A stretch of DNA of 64,000 nucleotides from Pelagibius sp037652055 (lineage in GTDB: Bacteria > Pseudomonadota > Alphaproteobacteria > Kiloniellales > Kiloniellaceae): NCBI RefSeq assembly GCF_037652055.1, contig NZ_JBBKAH010000002.1, forward strand, positions 1,302,001-1,366,000, in the 5' to 3' direction. A program made the translations under genes and the position numbers. The notes below the pieces were generated by a model, which had not been told where the DNA came from, did not search any database, and worked only from the letters and a program-made list of their open reading frames with translations. Each line of letters begins with the position of its first letter. The first letter of the stretch is position 1. Shown one piece after another: positions 28,367-35,888 of the stretch.

Positions 28367-29230
28367 ATGCCCCGCTCTCTCCTCAGAGACTGGCTGCTGC
28401 TCGGTCCCGGCCTTACCTGGCTGGCGCTGTTCCTCGTCGTGCCTTGCGGCATCGTCTTCGTCTTCGCCTTCTTCGAGCGCGGCGTCTACGGCGGCATCGA
28501 CTATCTCTTCACCCTGGAGAACTTCTCCCGCGCCGTCGATCCGCTCTACCTCTCGATCTTCCTCACCTCGGCGAAGATCGCCGGGCTCGCCACCCTCATC
28601 GCCCTGCTGCTCGGCTATCCGGCGGCCTACGCCATCGCCCGCGCACCGGCGCGGCGGCAGACCGCCTACCTGGTGCTGGTCATGCTGCCGTTCTGGAGCA
28701 ACTACCTGATCCGCACCTATGCCTGGATCGTGTTGCTGAACCGCGAGGGCCTCATCAACAAGGGCCTCGGCTCCCTCGGCCTGATCGAGGCGCCGCTGCC
28801 GCTGCTCTACAACGAGTTCGCCATCGTGACGGGCCTGGTCTACAACTACCTGCCCTTCGTGGTGCTGGCGATCTACGCCTCCATCAGCCGTCTCAATCCG
28901 GAGGTGCTGGAAGCTTCGGAGGATCTCGGTGCCTCCGCGCCGCGCACTTTCTGGCGCGTCACCCTGCCGCTGACGTTGCCGGGCGTCGCCGCCGGCGCGG
29001 TCTTCGTCTTCGTGCTCTCCATCGGCAACTTCATCACTCCGGACCTCCTGGGCGGCGGCCGCCTGCAGATGGTCGGCAACATCATCTACGACCAGTTCCT
29101 GACGGCGCGGGACTGGCCTTTCGGCGCAACCCTCAGCTTCCTGCTCATCGGCGTCATGATGGTGCTGTTGTTTTCCCAGGCGCTGCTGGTGCGCAAGGCG
29201 CAAGGGGAGGGTGGTGCCGCGCATGCCTAG
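28367..29230 (+). CDS. PotB-type ABC transporter permease
   Basis: A 287-aa inner-membrane permease with about six helices, of the spermidine/putrescine PotB branch. Features are the first helix (LGPGLTWLALFLVVPCGIVF), the LPFWSNYLIRTYAWIVLLNR block, and the coupling loop LEASEDLGASAPRTFWRVTL with GNFITPDLLGGGRLQMVG after it. It overlaps the start region of the next permease and pairs with it. Confidence 0.9.
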   Translation: MPRSLLRDWLLLGPGLTWLALFLVVPCGIVFVFAFFERGVYGGIDYLFTLENFSRAVDPLYLSIFLTSAKIAGLATLIALLLGYPAAYAIARAPARRQTAYLVLVMLPFWSNYLIRTYAWIVLLNREGLINKGLGSLGLIEAPLPLLYNEFAIVTGLVYNYLPFVVLAIYASISRLNPEVLEASEDLGASAPRTFWRVTLPLTLPGVAAGAVFVFVLSIGNFITPDLLGGGRLQMVGNIIYDQFLTARDWPFGATLSFLLIGVMMVLLFSQALLVRKAQGEGGAAHA

Positions 29231-30005
29231 CCTCACGAAACTCTGGCTCGGCGCGCACCTGCGCCTGGTCTACCTCTTTCTCTACCTGCCGATCGCGGTG
29301 CTCATGGTGTTGAGCTTCAACCGCGCCGGCCTGCCGACGGCGTGGAGCGGGTTCTCGGTCGAATGGTATGGCGCGCTTCTGGACAACAAGGCGATTCTCA
29401 ACGCCGCCCTCAACACCCTCATCGTCGCCGTGATCTCCACGCTGCTGGCGACGCTGCTGGGCGCGCTGCTGGCCATCGGCATGGAATACCGCCGCCGCAG
29501 CGCGGCGCTGGAGGCGGTGCTCTTCGCGCCGATGATCATTCCCGATATCGTGCTGGCCATCGCCCTCCTGTCGTTCTTCACGCTGCTCGATTTCACGCTG
29601 GGTCTGCACTCGATCATCCTCAGCCACGTGGTCTTCAACATCGCCTTCGTCTGCGCCGTGGTGCGCACGCGCCTGCGGCAGTTCGACTGGGCGGTCTTCG
29701 AGGCCTCGGTCGACCTCGGCGCCTCGGAGATCACCACTTTCCGACGCATCATCCTGCCGATGATCTTTCCCGGCGTGCTGGCCGGTGCGATGCTGGCCTT
29801 CACCCTCTCGGTCGACGAGTTCATCATCGCCTACTTCACGGCGGGCGCGGGGCAGTCGTCCACCACGCTGCCGATGCAGATCTATTCCATGATCCGCTTC
29901 GGCGTTACGCCGGAGATCAATGCCTTGGCGACGGTGATCATGCTTGTCAGCTTCACCCTTGTGCTGCTGGCGCAGCGCGTGAACAGGGGGGCGGTCGGCG
30001 TATGA
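29223..30005 (+). CDS. PotC-type ABC transporter permease
   Basis: A 260-aa permease of the PotC branch. Family blocks are VYLFLYLPIAVLMVLSFNRA, the LFAPMIIPDIVLAIALLSFF helix, the coupling loop VFEASVDLGASEITTFRRII and TLSVDEFIIAYFTAGAG. ATG at 29223 was chosen over GTG at 29211 because AGGGGAGG abuts the GTG, leaving no spacer. It overlaps both the PotB-type gene and the ATPase gene. Confidence 0.88.
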   Translation: MPSLTKLWLGAHLRLVYLFLYLPIAVLMVLSFNRAGLPTAWSGFSVEWYGALLDNKAILNAALNTLIVAVISTLLATLLGALLAIGMEYRRRSAALEAVLFAPMIIPDIVLAIALLSFFTLLDFTLGLHSIILSHVVFNIAFVCAVVRTRLRQFDWAVFEASVDLGASEITTFRRIILPMIFPGVLAGAMLAFTLSVDEFIIAYFTAGAGQSSTTLPMQIYSMIRFGVTPEINALATVIMLVSFTLVLLAQRVNRGAVGV

Positions 30006-31093
30006 AGACTGACGCCCGCACCGTCATCGCCATCCAGGGTCTCACCAAGCGCTTCGGCGAAGTGATCGCGGTCGATGCGGTCGATCTGAACCTGGCGGAA
30101 AACGAGTTCTTCGCGCTGCTGGGCCCTTCCGGCTGCGGCAAGACCACGCTCTTGCGCATGATCGCCGGCTTCGCGCGCCCCGATGAGGGCCGCATCCTGC
30201 TGGACGGCCAGGACATGACGGCGGTGCGGCCCAGCCGCCGCCCGGTCAACCTGATGTTCCAGTCATACGCGCTCTTCCCGCACATGACGGTGGCGCAGAA
30301 CATCGCTTACGGACTGGAGATGGATGGCTGCGGGCGGGATGAAATCAAACGCCGCGTCGGCGCGATGCTGGAGATGACCGAGCTGGCGGCCTATGGCGGG
30401 CGCAAGCCCGACAGCCTTTCCGGCGGCCAGCGCCAGCGCGTGGCGCTGGCCCGCGCGCTGGTGAAGCGCCCGCGCGTGCTGCTGCTCGACGAACCTCTGG
30501 GCGCCCTCGACAAGAAGCTGCGTGAGCAGATGCAGCTTGAGTTGAAACGCATGCAGCATGAGATCGGCATCACTTTCGTGATCGTGACCCACGATCAGGA
30601 GGAGGCGCTGGTCATGGCCGACCGCATCGCCGTGCTGCGGGACGGCAGAACCATGCAGGTCGGCAGCCCGCGCGAGCTCTACGAGTTTCCCACCAGTCGC
30701 TTCGTCGCCGGCTTCATCGGCAAAATGAACTTCTTTGCCGGAGCGCGCACCTCGCAGGGCGTCGCTTTCGGTGGTGGTGTTCTGGCGGGAACGGCAGCGG
30801 AGGCGGCTTCGGCCAACGGCGCGGCCGTTGCCGCCGTGCGTCCGGAGCGGCTACGCCTGGCGACGGCGCGGCCGCAGGGCACCGAAAACGCCGTAGCAGG
30901 CCGCATCGTCGACATTGCCTACCACGGCCAGGACCTCAACGTGCATCTGGCGGTCGAGGGCGCGGGCGAAGAAGGAAACGAGCGGGTGCTGGTGCGCCTG
31001 CCGGCGGGCGAGGCGGAGGGCGGCGATTGGCGTCCGGGCCTGGATGTCTGGTGCTGCTGGGACGCGGCGCACACCCGCATCCTGGCGGTCTGA
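30002..31093 (+). CDS. PotA-type ABC transporter ATPase
   Basis: A 363-aa ATPase of the polyamine/iron importer type. It has Walker A GPSGCGKT, Q-loop MFQSYALFPHMTV, signature LSGGQRQRVALARAL, Walker B VLLLDEPLGALD and switch IVTHDQEEAL. The C-terminal TOBE-like domain (about 240-360) includes AVRPERLRL. It overlaps the PotC-type gene by 4 bases and energises the import system. The glycosyltransferase gene starts 41 bases later on the same strand. Confidence 0.92.
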   Translation: MKTDARTVIAIQGLTKRFGEVIAVDAVDLNLAENEFFALLGPSGCGKTTLLRMIAGFARPDEGRILLDGQDMTAVRPSRRPVNLMFQSYALFPHMTVAQNIAYGLEMDGCGRDEIKRRVGAMLEMTELAAYGGRKPDSLSGGQRQRVALARALVKRPRVLLLDEPLGALDKKLREQMQLELKRMQHEIGITFVIVTHDQEEALVMADRIAVLRDGRTMQVGSPRELYEFPTSRFVAGFIGKMNFFAGARTSQGVAFGGGVLAGTAAEAASANGAAVAAVRPERLRLATARPQGTENAVAGRIVDIAYHGQDLNVHLAVEGAGEEGNERVLVRLPAGEAEGGDWRPGLDVWCCWDAAHTRILAV

Positions 31094-31134
31094 AGACCGA
31101 TGAGACAAGCAGAGCAGAACAGCGAGGCAGCGAG

Positions 31135-32433
31135 ATGAGCGACAAGAAGACCATCGCATTTTTCCCCGAGGCGGCATTCGGCCCGGCCCTCAATTCGGTC
31201 GGGATCGCGCAGGCCTGCGAGAAGCTGGGCCACAAGGCGGTGTTCCTCACCGACCCCGGCATGGCCGGCGTCTACGCCGGTTACGACTTCGACGAGCACA
31301 TGGTGAACATGTCGGAGCCGATGCCGCCGGAGGAGATGGCGAAGTACTGGTCCGATTTCATCAACGGTCATATCCCTAACTTCAACAAGACGCCCTACGA
31401 GCAGCTCGACACCTACGTAAAGGACTGCTGGGAAGCCATCGTCGAGACGGCGATCTGGGCGGAGAAGGATCTGCCCGGCGTGCTCGCCAAGGTGAAGCCG
31501 GACGTCATCTGCGTCGACAACGTGATTCTTTTTCCGGCGATCAAGCGCTATGCGCGGGAAAACGGCAAGGCCTGGGTGCGCGTCATCTCCTGCTCGGAGA
31601 ACGAGATCGTCGACCCCGATATCCCGCCGCACCTTTCCGGCTGCGGCGAAAACGACCACGCATGCTTCGAAAAGTTCGACGCCAGGTTCAAGCAGGTCGT
31701 GAAGCCTTGCCACGACAAGTTCAACGCCTTCCTGAAGGACTGCGGCGAGGAACCCTATGAGCTGGGCGAGTTCTTCGAGGCCTCGCCCTTCCTCAACCTG
31801 CTGCTCTATCCGGAGCCGGTGAAGTTCAAGCGGCGCAACCCGCTGGATCCGGCACGGTTCCAGTATCTGGAAGGCTGCGTCCGCGAAGAGAAGCCCTACG
31901 ACATTCCGGACTTCGGCGGCTACAACGACAAGCCGCTGGTCTACGTCAGTTTCGGCAGCCTTGGGTCCGGCGACGTCGGCCAGTTGAAGCGCCTCGTCGC
32001 CGCGCTGGGCAAGATGCCCCTGCGCGTCCTGATGAACGTCGGCGACTACAAGGACCAGTACGGCGATCTGCCGGCCAACGTCCACATCGAGAGCTGGTTT
32101 CCACAGCCTTCCGTCATCAAGCAGGTCGACGCGGCGATCCACCACGGCGGCAACAACTCCTTCAACGAGTGCCTCTACTTCGGCAAGCCGGCGATCGTCA
32201 TGCCCTTCGTGTGGGACGGCCACGACAACGCGACCCGCGTGCAGGAGACCGGGCACGGACTCCACATGCACCGCGCCAACTGGACCGAAGAAGAGCTGCA
32301 GGCGGCGGTGAACCGCCTGCTGACCGACAAGGACATGGCGGCGAAGCTGGCCGCCACCTCGGCCCACATGCAGGGCCGCCATGGGCCGACTAAGGCGGCC
32401 GGCCTGCTCGACAAACTGGTGAAAGGCGTCTGA
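31135..32433 (+). CDS. GT1-family (UGT/MGT-like) glycosyltransferase
   Basis: A 432-aa GT-B glycosyltransferase. The C-terminal donor domain has VYVSFGSLGSGDVGQLKRLV, then WFPQPSVIKQVDAAIHHGGN and FNECLYFGKPAIVMPF, the equivalent of the UDP-sugar-binding signature of macrolide and plant-type transferases. No signal peptide or membrane helix is seen, so it should act on a small molecule in the cytoplasm. AGCGAG precedes the ATG. It lies between a PotDBCA-type transporter and three cupin genes, with a one-base overlap to the first cupin. The acceptor is unknown; the imported compound or a product of it is the obvious candidate. I do not know this combination as a described pathway. Confidence 0.82.
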   Translation: MSDKKTIAFFPEAAFGPALNSVGIAQACEKLGHKAVFLTDPGMAGVYAGYDFDEHMVNMSEPMPPEEMAKYWSDFINGHIPNFNKTPYEQLDTYVKDCWEAIVETAIWAEKDLPGVLAKVKPDVICVDNVILFPAIKRYARENGKAWVRVISCSENEIVDPDIPPHLSGCGENDHACFEKFDARFKQVVKPCHDKFNAFLKDCGEEPYELGEFFEASPFLNLLLYPEPVKFKRRNPLDPARFQYLEGCVREEKPYDIPDFGGYNDKPLVYVSFGSLGSGDVGQLKRLVAALGKMPLRVLMNVGDYKDQYGDLPANVHIESWFPQPSVIKQVDAAIHHGGNNSFNECLYFGKPAIVMPFVWDGHDNATRVQETGHGLHMHRANWTEEELQAAVNRLLTDKDMAAKLAATSAHMQGRHGPTKAAGLLDKLVKGV

Positions 32434-32813
32434 TGGCGACGGATGATCTTCCGGCGAGCCTCGCATCCTCGGCGCCGCACCTGCCGGGTGCGCGTACGTG
32501 GGCGGAGAGTCTGGCTGACTGGGGCCTCCAGCCGGATGCCCTGGCGGGACAGAGCCGCAGCAGCGGGCGCCTGCTGTGGAAGGGCGAGGGCGGGCGGCCC
32601 GAGGTCGGCCTCTGGGTCTGCACGCCGGGGCGCTGGCGCCTCAGCCTGCCGGCGGACGAACTCTGCCACTTTGTCGCGGGAAGGGCGACCTATCGCTCCG
32701 ACGACGGCGAGGTCATCGAGGTGACGCCGGGTACGGTGGTGCACTTCCGCCAGGGCTGGACCGGCGAATGCGAGGTGACCGAGACCATGCGCAACCTCTA
32801 CATGCTTGTGTGA
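32433..32813 (+). CDS. Small cupin, DUF861-like, copy 1 of 3
   Basis: A 126-aa single-domain cupin (Cupin_3/DUF861 type). Recognisable blocks are RLLWKGEGGRPEVGLWVCTP, SLPADELCHFVAGRATYRSD and IEVTPGTVVHFRQGWTGECE. Related proteins include ureidoglycine aminohydrolase and EutQ-like proteins, but many members have no assigned reaction. Only one His lies in the first cupin motif (CHF), so a classic three-His metal site is doubtful. It overlaps the glycosyltransferase stop (TGATG) and the next cupin start, so the genes are co-translated. Confidence 0.82.
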   Translation: MATDDLPASLASSAPHLPGARTWAESLADWGLQPDALAGQSRSSGRLLWKGEGGRPEVGLWVCTPGRWRLSLPADELCHFVAGRATYRSDDGEVIEVTPGTVVHFRQGWTGECEVTETMRNLYMLV

Positions 32814-33178
32814 TGAGCGCGAATTTCAAATCCTCCGCCCCGCACATCCACGGCGTCTCCACCTGGAACGGCGAGATGACCGACTGGGGCGGCCACCTGG
32901 AGCCGATCGACGGGCGCTCGATGAACCGCGGGCGCCTGCTGTGGAAGGGCGAGGACGGCCTGCCGGAGGCGGGTCTGTGGATCTGCACGCCAGGCAGCTG
33001 GCGGCTCACCCTGCCGCGCGACGAAATGTGCCACTTCGTGGAAGGCCGTGCGGTTTACCGGGGCGACGACGGCGAGGTGATCGACATCGCGCCCGGCACG
33101 GTGGTGCACTTCCGCGAGGACTGGACCGGCACGGTGGAAGTATTCGAGACGATCCGCAGCGTCTACATGCTGCGCTGA
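32813..33178 (+). CDS. Small cupin, DUF861-like, copy 2 of 3
   Basis: A 121-aa cupin clearly paralogous to its left neighbour: GRLLWKGEDGLPEAGLWICT, DEMCHFVEGRAVYRGDDGEV and APGTVVHFREDWTGTVEVFE align position by position. Its ATG overlaps the previous stop (TGATG). With copies 1 and 3 it may form a mixed oligomer or act on successive intermediates. No reaction can be assigned from sequence. Confidence 0.8.
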   Translation: MSANFKSSAPHIHGVSTWNGEMTDWGGHLEPIDGRSMNRGRLLWKGEDGLPEAGLWICTPGSWRLTLPRDEMCHFVEGRAVYRGDDGEVIDIAPGTVVHFREDWTGTVEVFETIRSVYMLR

Positions 33179-33192
33179 CGAGGACGAAGACG

Positions 33193-33552
33193 ATGACCGA
33201 TACCAAGACGACGACCCCGGTGATGCGCAACCCGCTGGACATCACCGACACCGTGGACTGGGGACCGATCCCGACGATGATCGAAGGCGAGTCCCGCACC
33301 TCCGGCAAGCTGCTGTACAAGGGCCCGGGCGGGTCGCCGGAATCCGGCATCTGGATCTGCACGCCGGGATATTGGAACTGCCACGTCACCTCTGACGAGT
33401 TCTGCCATTTTCTCGCCGGGCGCTGCACCTATACGCACGAGTCAGGCGAGGTGATCGAGATCACGCCGGACACCGCCGCCTTTTTTCCCAAGGGATGGAA
33501 GGGCACCTGCCGGGTGCACGAGACCGTGCGCAAGGTCTACATGATCCGCTGA
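33193..33552 (+). CDS. Small cupin, DUF861-like, copy 3 of 3
   Basis: A 119-aa cupin, the most divergent of the three: SGKLLYKGPGGSPESGIWIC, VTSDEFCHFLAGRCTYTHES and TPDTAAFFPKGWKGTCRVHE. The VVHF of copies 1 and 2 is AAFF here, so one His is lost and its ligand or metal use may differ. It starts 14 bases after copy 2 and ends 11 bases before the aldehyde dehydrogenase. Confidence 0.8.
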   Translation: MTDTKTTTPVMRNPLDITDTVDWGPIPTMIEGESRTSGKLLYKGPGGSPESGIWICTPGYWNCHVTSDEFCHFLAGRCTYTHESGEVIEITPDTAAFFPKGWKGTCRVHETVRKVYMIR

Positions 33553-33563
33553 TCGGACACGCA

Positions 33564-35093
33564 ATGATGGCCGCTTTCGATCCCGCGGTACCCTGCCTCT
33601 TCGCCGGCAACGCCTTCCGCGCGCCGGGCAGCGGCGCGGCCTTTACCGTCATCGACCCGGCCTCGCTGGAGACGGTCGGGCAGGCGGCGCGCTGCAATGC
33701 CTCCGATGTCGCGGCGGTGGTGGCCGAGGCGAACGCGGCGCAGAAGGCCTGGAAGCGCCTGGATGCCAAGAGCCGGGCGGCGCTGCTGCACCGCCTCGCC
33801 GATTCCATCGAGCAAGGCGATTTTCACGATGTGGCGCTGCTGATGGTGCGCGAGATGGGCAAGCCCTATCCCGAGGCGACCGGTGAGCTGGCGAACTGTG
33901 CCGGCATCTTCCGCTATTACGCCGAGATGGCGCGCGACGAGGCCGGCAAGGTGGCGGGGACCACCCAGGCGGGCTCCTTCCAGCATTCCCGTTACGAGCC
34001 CTACGGCGTCTCGGTGCACATCATGCCGTTCAATTTCCCGATCCTCTTGATGTGCTGGACCGTCGCCGCGTCGCTGGCCGCCGGCAATGCCTGCATCGTG
34101 AAGCCGGCCGAGGCGACGACGCTCTGCACCCTGAAGTTCATGGAGCACTTCCGCGTGCTGGCACCGGGCCTGGTGTCCTGCCTGCCCGGCGGCGCGGAGA
34201 CCGCGCAGGCCCTCATCGCCTCCAAGCGCACTCACGCGGTCGCCTTCACCGGCAGCGTCGCAGCCGGCCGCAAGGTCGCCGTCGCCTGCGCCGAGCGGAT
34301 GAAGCCCTGCGTCATCGAGGCCGGCGGCAGCGATCCCATGATCATCTCGGCGCACGCCCCGCTCGACGTCGCGGTGCCCGGCGCCGTCACCGCCGCCTTC
34401 CACCTCTCCGGCCAGATCTGCACCTCGGCGGAAAGGTTCTATGTGCACGAAGCGGTGCACGACGAGTTTGTCGGGCGTTTTGCCGAGGCGGCAAAGAAGC
34501 TGCGCCTCGGCCCAGGCCTGGGACAAACGGAGATCGGCCCGCTGGTCAGCGCAGCCGCGCGCGACAAGGTGATCCGCCTGGTCGACGCGGCGGTCGCCGC
34601 CGGCGCCACCGCCGTCTGCGGCGGGCGGGTGCCGCCGGCCTTCAACACCGGCTGGTTCTATGAGCCAACCGTCCTGACCGGCGTGACCCCGGATATGCCG
34701 ATCATGCAGGAAGAGATCTTCGGCCCGGTCGCCGCCGTCTGCAAAGTCGCGTCCTTCGAGGAGGCGCTGGAACGCGCCAATGCTTCCGACTTCGGCCTCG
34801 GCGCCTCGGTCTTCACCACCTCGCTGGCCGAGGCGATGAAGGCCGCGGAGACCCTGGAGGCGGGCATGGTGTGGGTGAACAACCCGCTGATCGACAACGA
34901 CGCGCTGCCCTTTGGCGGCTGGAAGATGTCCGGCCTGGGGCGCGAGCTCGGGCGCCAGGGGCTCGATGCCTTCCGCCAGTCCAAGATGGTCATCATCGAT
35001 GCCGAGCCGGCGGTGCAGGACTGGTGGTACCCCTATCCCGACGACTGGTTCTACGACGGCGCCGGGCGTCGCTTCGAGCCGACGGAAGAGTAG
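33564..35093 (+). CDS. NAD(P)-dependent aldehyde dehydrogenase
   Basis: A 509-aa aldehyde dehydrogenase, oxidising an aldehyde to the acid. The catalytic Cys is Cys286 (SGQICTSAERF) and the general base Glu252 (VIEAGGSDPMI). Other blocks are the MPFNFPILLMCWTVAASLAA active-site loop, FTGSVAAGRKV and EEIFGPVAAVCKVASFEEAL. It has a C-terminal tail rich in aromatic residues (VQDWWYPYPDDWFYDGAG). Last gene of the transporter-glycosyltransferase-cupin operon. In polyamine breakdown such enzymes act after an aminotransferase or oxidase, but none lies in this operon. Its stop abuts the convergent caiD-like stop. Confidence 0.9.
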   Translation: MMAAFDPAVPCLFAGNAFRAPGSGAAFTVIDPASLETVGQAARCNASDVAAVVAEANAAQKAWKRLDAKSRAALLHRLADSIEQGDFHDVALLMVREMGKPYPEATGELANCAGIFRYYAEMARDEAGKVAGTTQAGSFQHSRYEPYGVSVHIMPFNFPILLMCWTVAASLAAGNACIVKPAEATTLCTLKFMEHFRVLAPGLVSCLPGGAETAQALIASKRTHAVAFTGSVAAGRKVAVACAERMKPCVIEAGGSDPMIISAHAPLDVAVPGAVTAAFHLSGQICTSAERFYVHEAVHDEFVGRFAEAAKKLRLGPGLGQTEIGPLVSAAARDKVIRLVDAAVAAGATAVCGGRVPPAFNTGWFYEPTVLTGVTPDMPIMQEEIFGPVAAVCKVASFEEALERANASDFGLGASVFTTSLAEAMKAAETLEAGMVWVNNPLIDNDALPFGGWKMSGLGRELGRQGLDAFRQSKMVIIDAEPAVQDWWYPYPDDWFYDGAGRRFEPTEE

Positions 35094-35888
35094 CTAGCGG
35101 CCCTTCCACTTCGGGTCACGCTTCTCGGCGAAGGCGCGGAAACCCTCCATCTGGTCCTCGCTGTCGTAGAGCAGGTCCACCGTCGGAAACTGCCGCTTGG
35201 TGATGCGGTTCATGGCGTCCTGGAAGGACAGCGCCTCCGACTCGCGCGCGACCTCCTTGATGGCGGCGAAGACCAGCGGCGGTCCGCCCTCCAGCAGGCG
35301 GGCGATCTCCCAAACGCGATCCAGCAGCTTTTCCTTCGGCAGGATCTCGTTCACCAGGCCCCAGCGGTGCGCTTCCTGGGCATCCATCCAGCGGCCGGTG
35401 AACAGCAGGTCCATGGCGATGTGATAGGGCATGCGCTTGGGCAGCTTCACCGTCGCGGCGTCGGCCAGGGTGCCGGCGCGGATCTCCGGCAGCGCGAAGG
35501 TGGTGTGCTCTGCTGCCAGGATGAGATCGGCGGAAAGAGCCAGCTCGAAGCCGCCGCCGACGGCCATGCCGTTCACCGCCGCGATCACCGGCTTGTTGAG
35601 CCCGCGCAACTCCTGCAGGCCGGCGAAGCCACCGACGCCGTAGTCGCCGTCCACCGCGTCGCCGCCGGCCGCTGCCTTCAAGTCCCAGCCGGCGGAGAAG
35701 AACTTGTCGCCGGCGGTGGTGAGAATGGCGACGCGCAATTCCGGATTGTCGCGGAAGGCCTTAAAGGTCTCGCCCATCAGCCGGCTGGTGGCGAGGTCGA
35801 TGGCGTTGGCCTTGGGCCGGTCGAGGGTCACCTCCAGAATGCCGCCCTCGCGGCGGCAGCGGATCACATTGGAGTCGGGATCAGGCAT
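35094..35888 (-). CDS. Enoyl-CoA hydratase, CaiD (carnitinyl-CoA dehydratase)-like
   Basis: A 264-aa crotonase-fold enzyme. The CoA oxyanion-hole blocks are FFSAGWDLKAAAGGD and NGMAVGGGFELALSADLILA, and the FALPEIRAGTLADAATVKLP region replaces the second catalytic Glu region of ordinary enoyl-CoA hydratases, as in CaiD. CaiD hydrates crotonobetainyl-CoA to carnitinyl-CoA. Neighbours are an acyl-CoA ligase, an acyl-CoA dehydrogenase and carnitine dehydrogenase, supporting the carnitine/gamma-butyrobetaine role. It overlaps the ligase end by 8 bases and is the distal gene of a minus-strand operon starting near 41536. Confidence 0.82.
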   Translation of the reverse strand: MPDPDSNVIRCRREGGILEVTLDRPKANAIDLATSRLMGETFKAFRDNPELRVAILTTAGDKFFSAGWDLKAAAGGDAVDGDYGVGGFAGLQELRGLNKPVIAAVNGMAVGGGFELALSADLILAAEHTTFALPEIRAGTLADAATVKLPKRMPYHIAMDLLFTGRWMDAQEAHRWGLVNEILPKEKLLDRVWEIARLLEGGPPLVFAAIKEVARESEALSFQDAMNRITKRQFPTVDLLYDSEDQMEGFRAFAEKRDPKWKGR

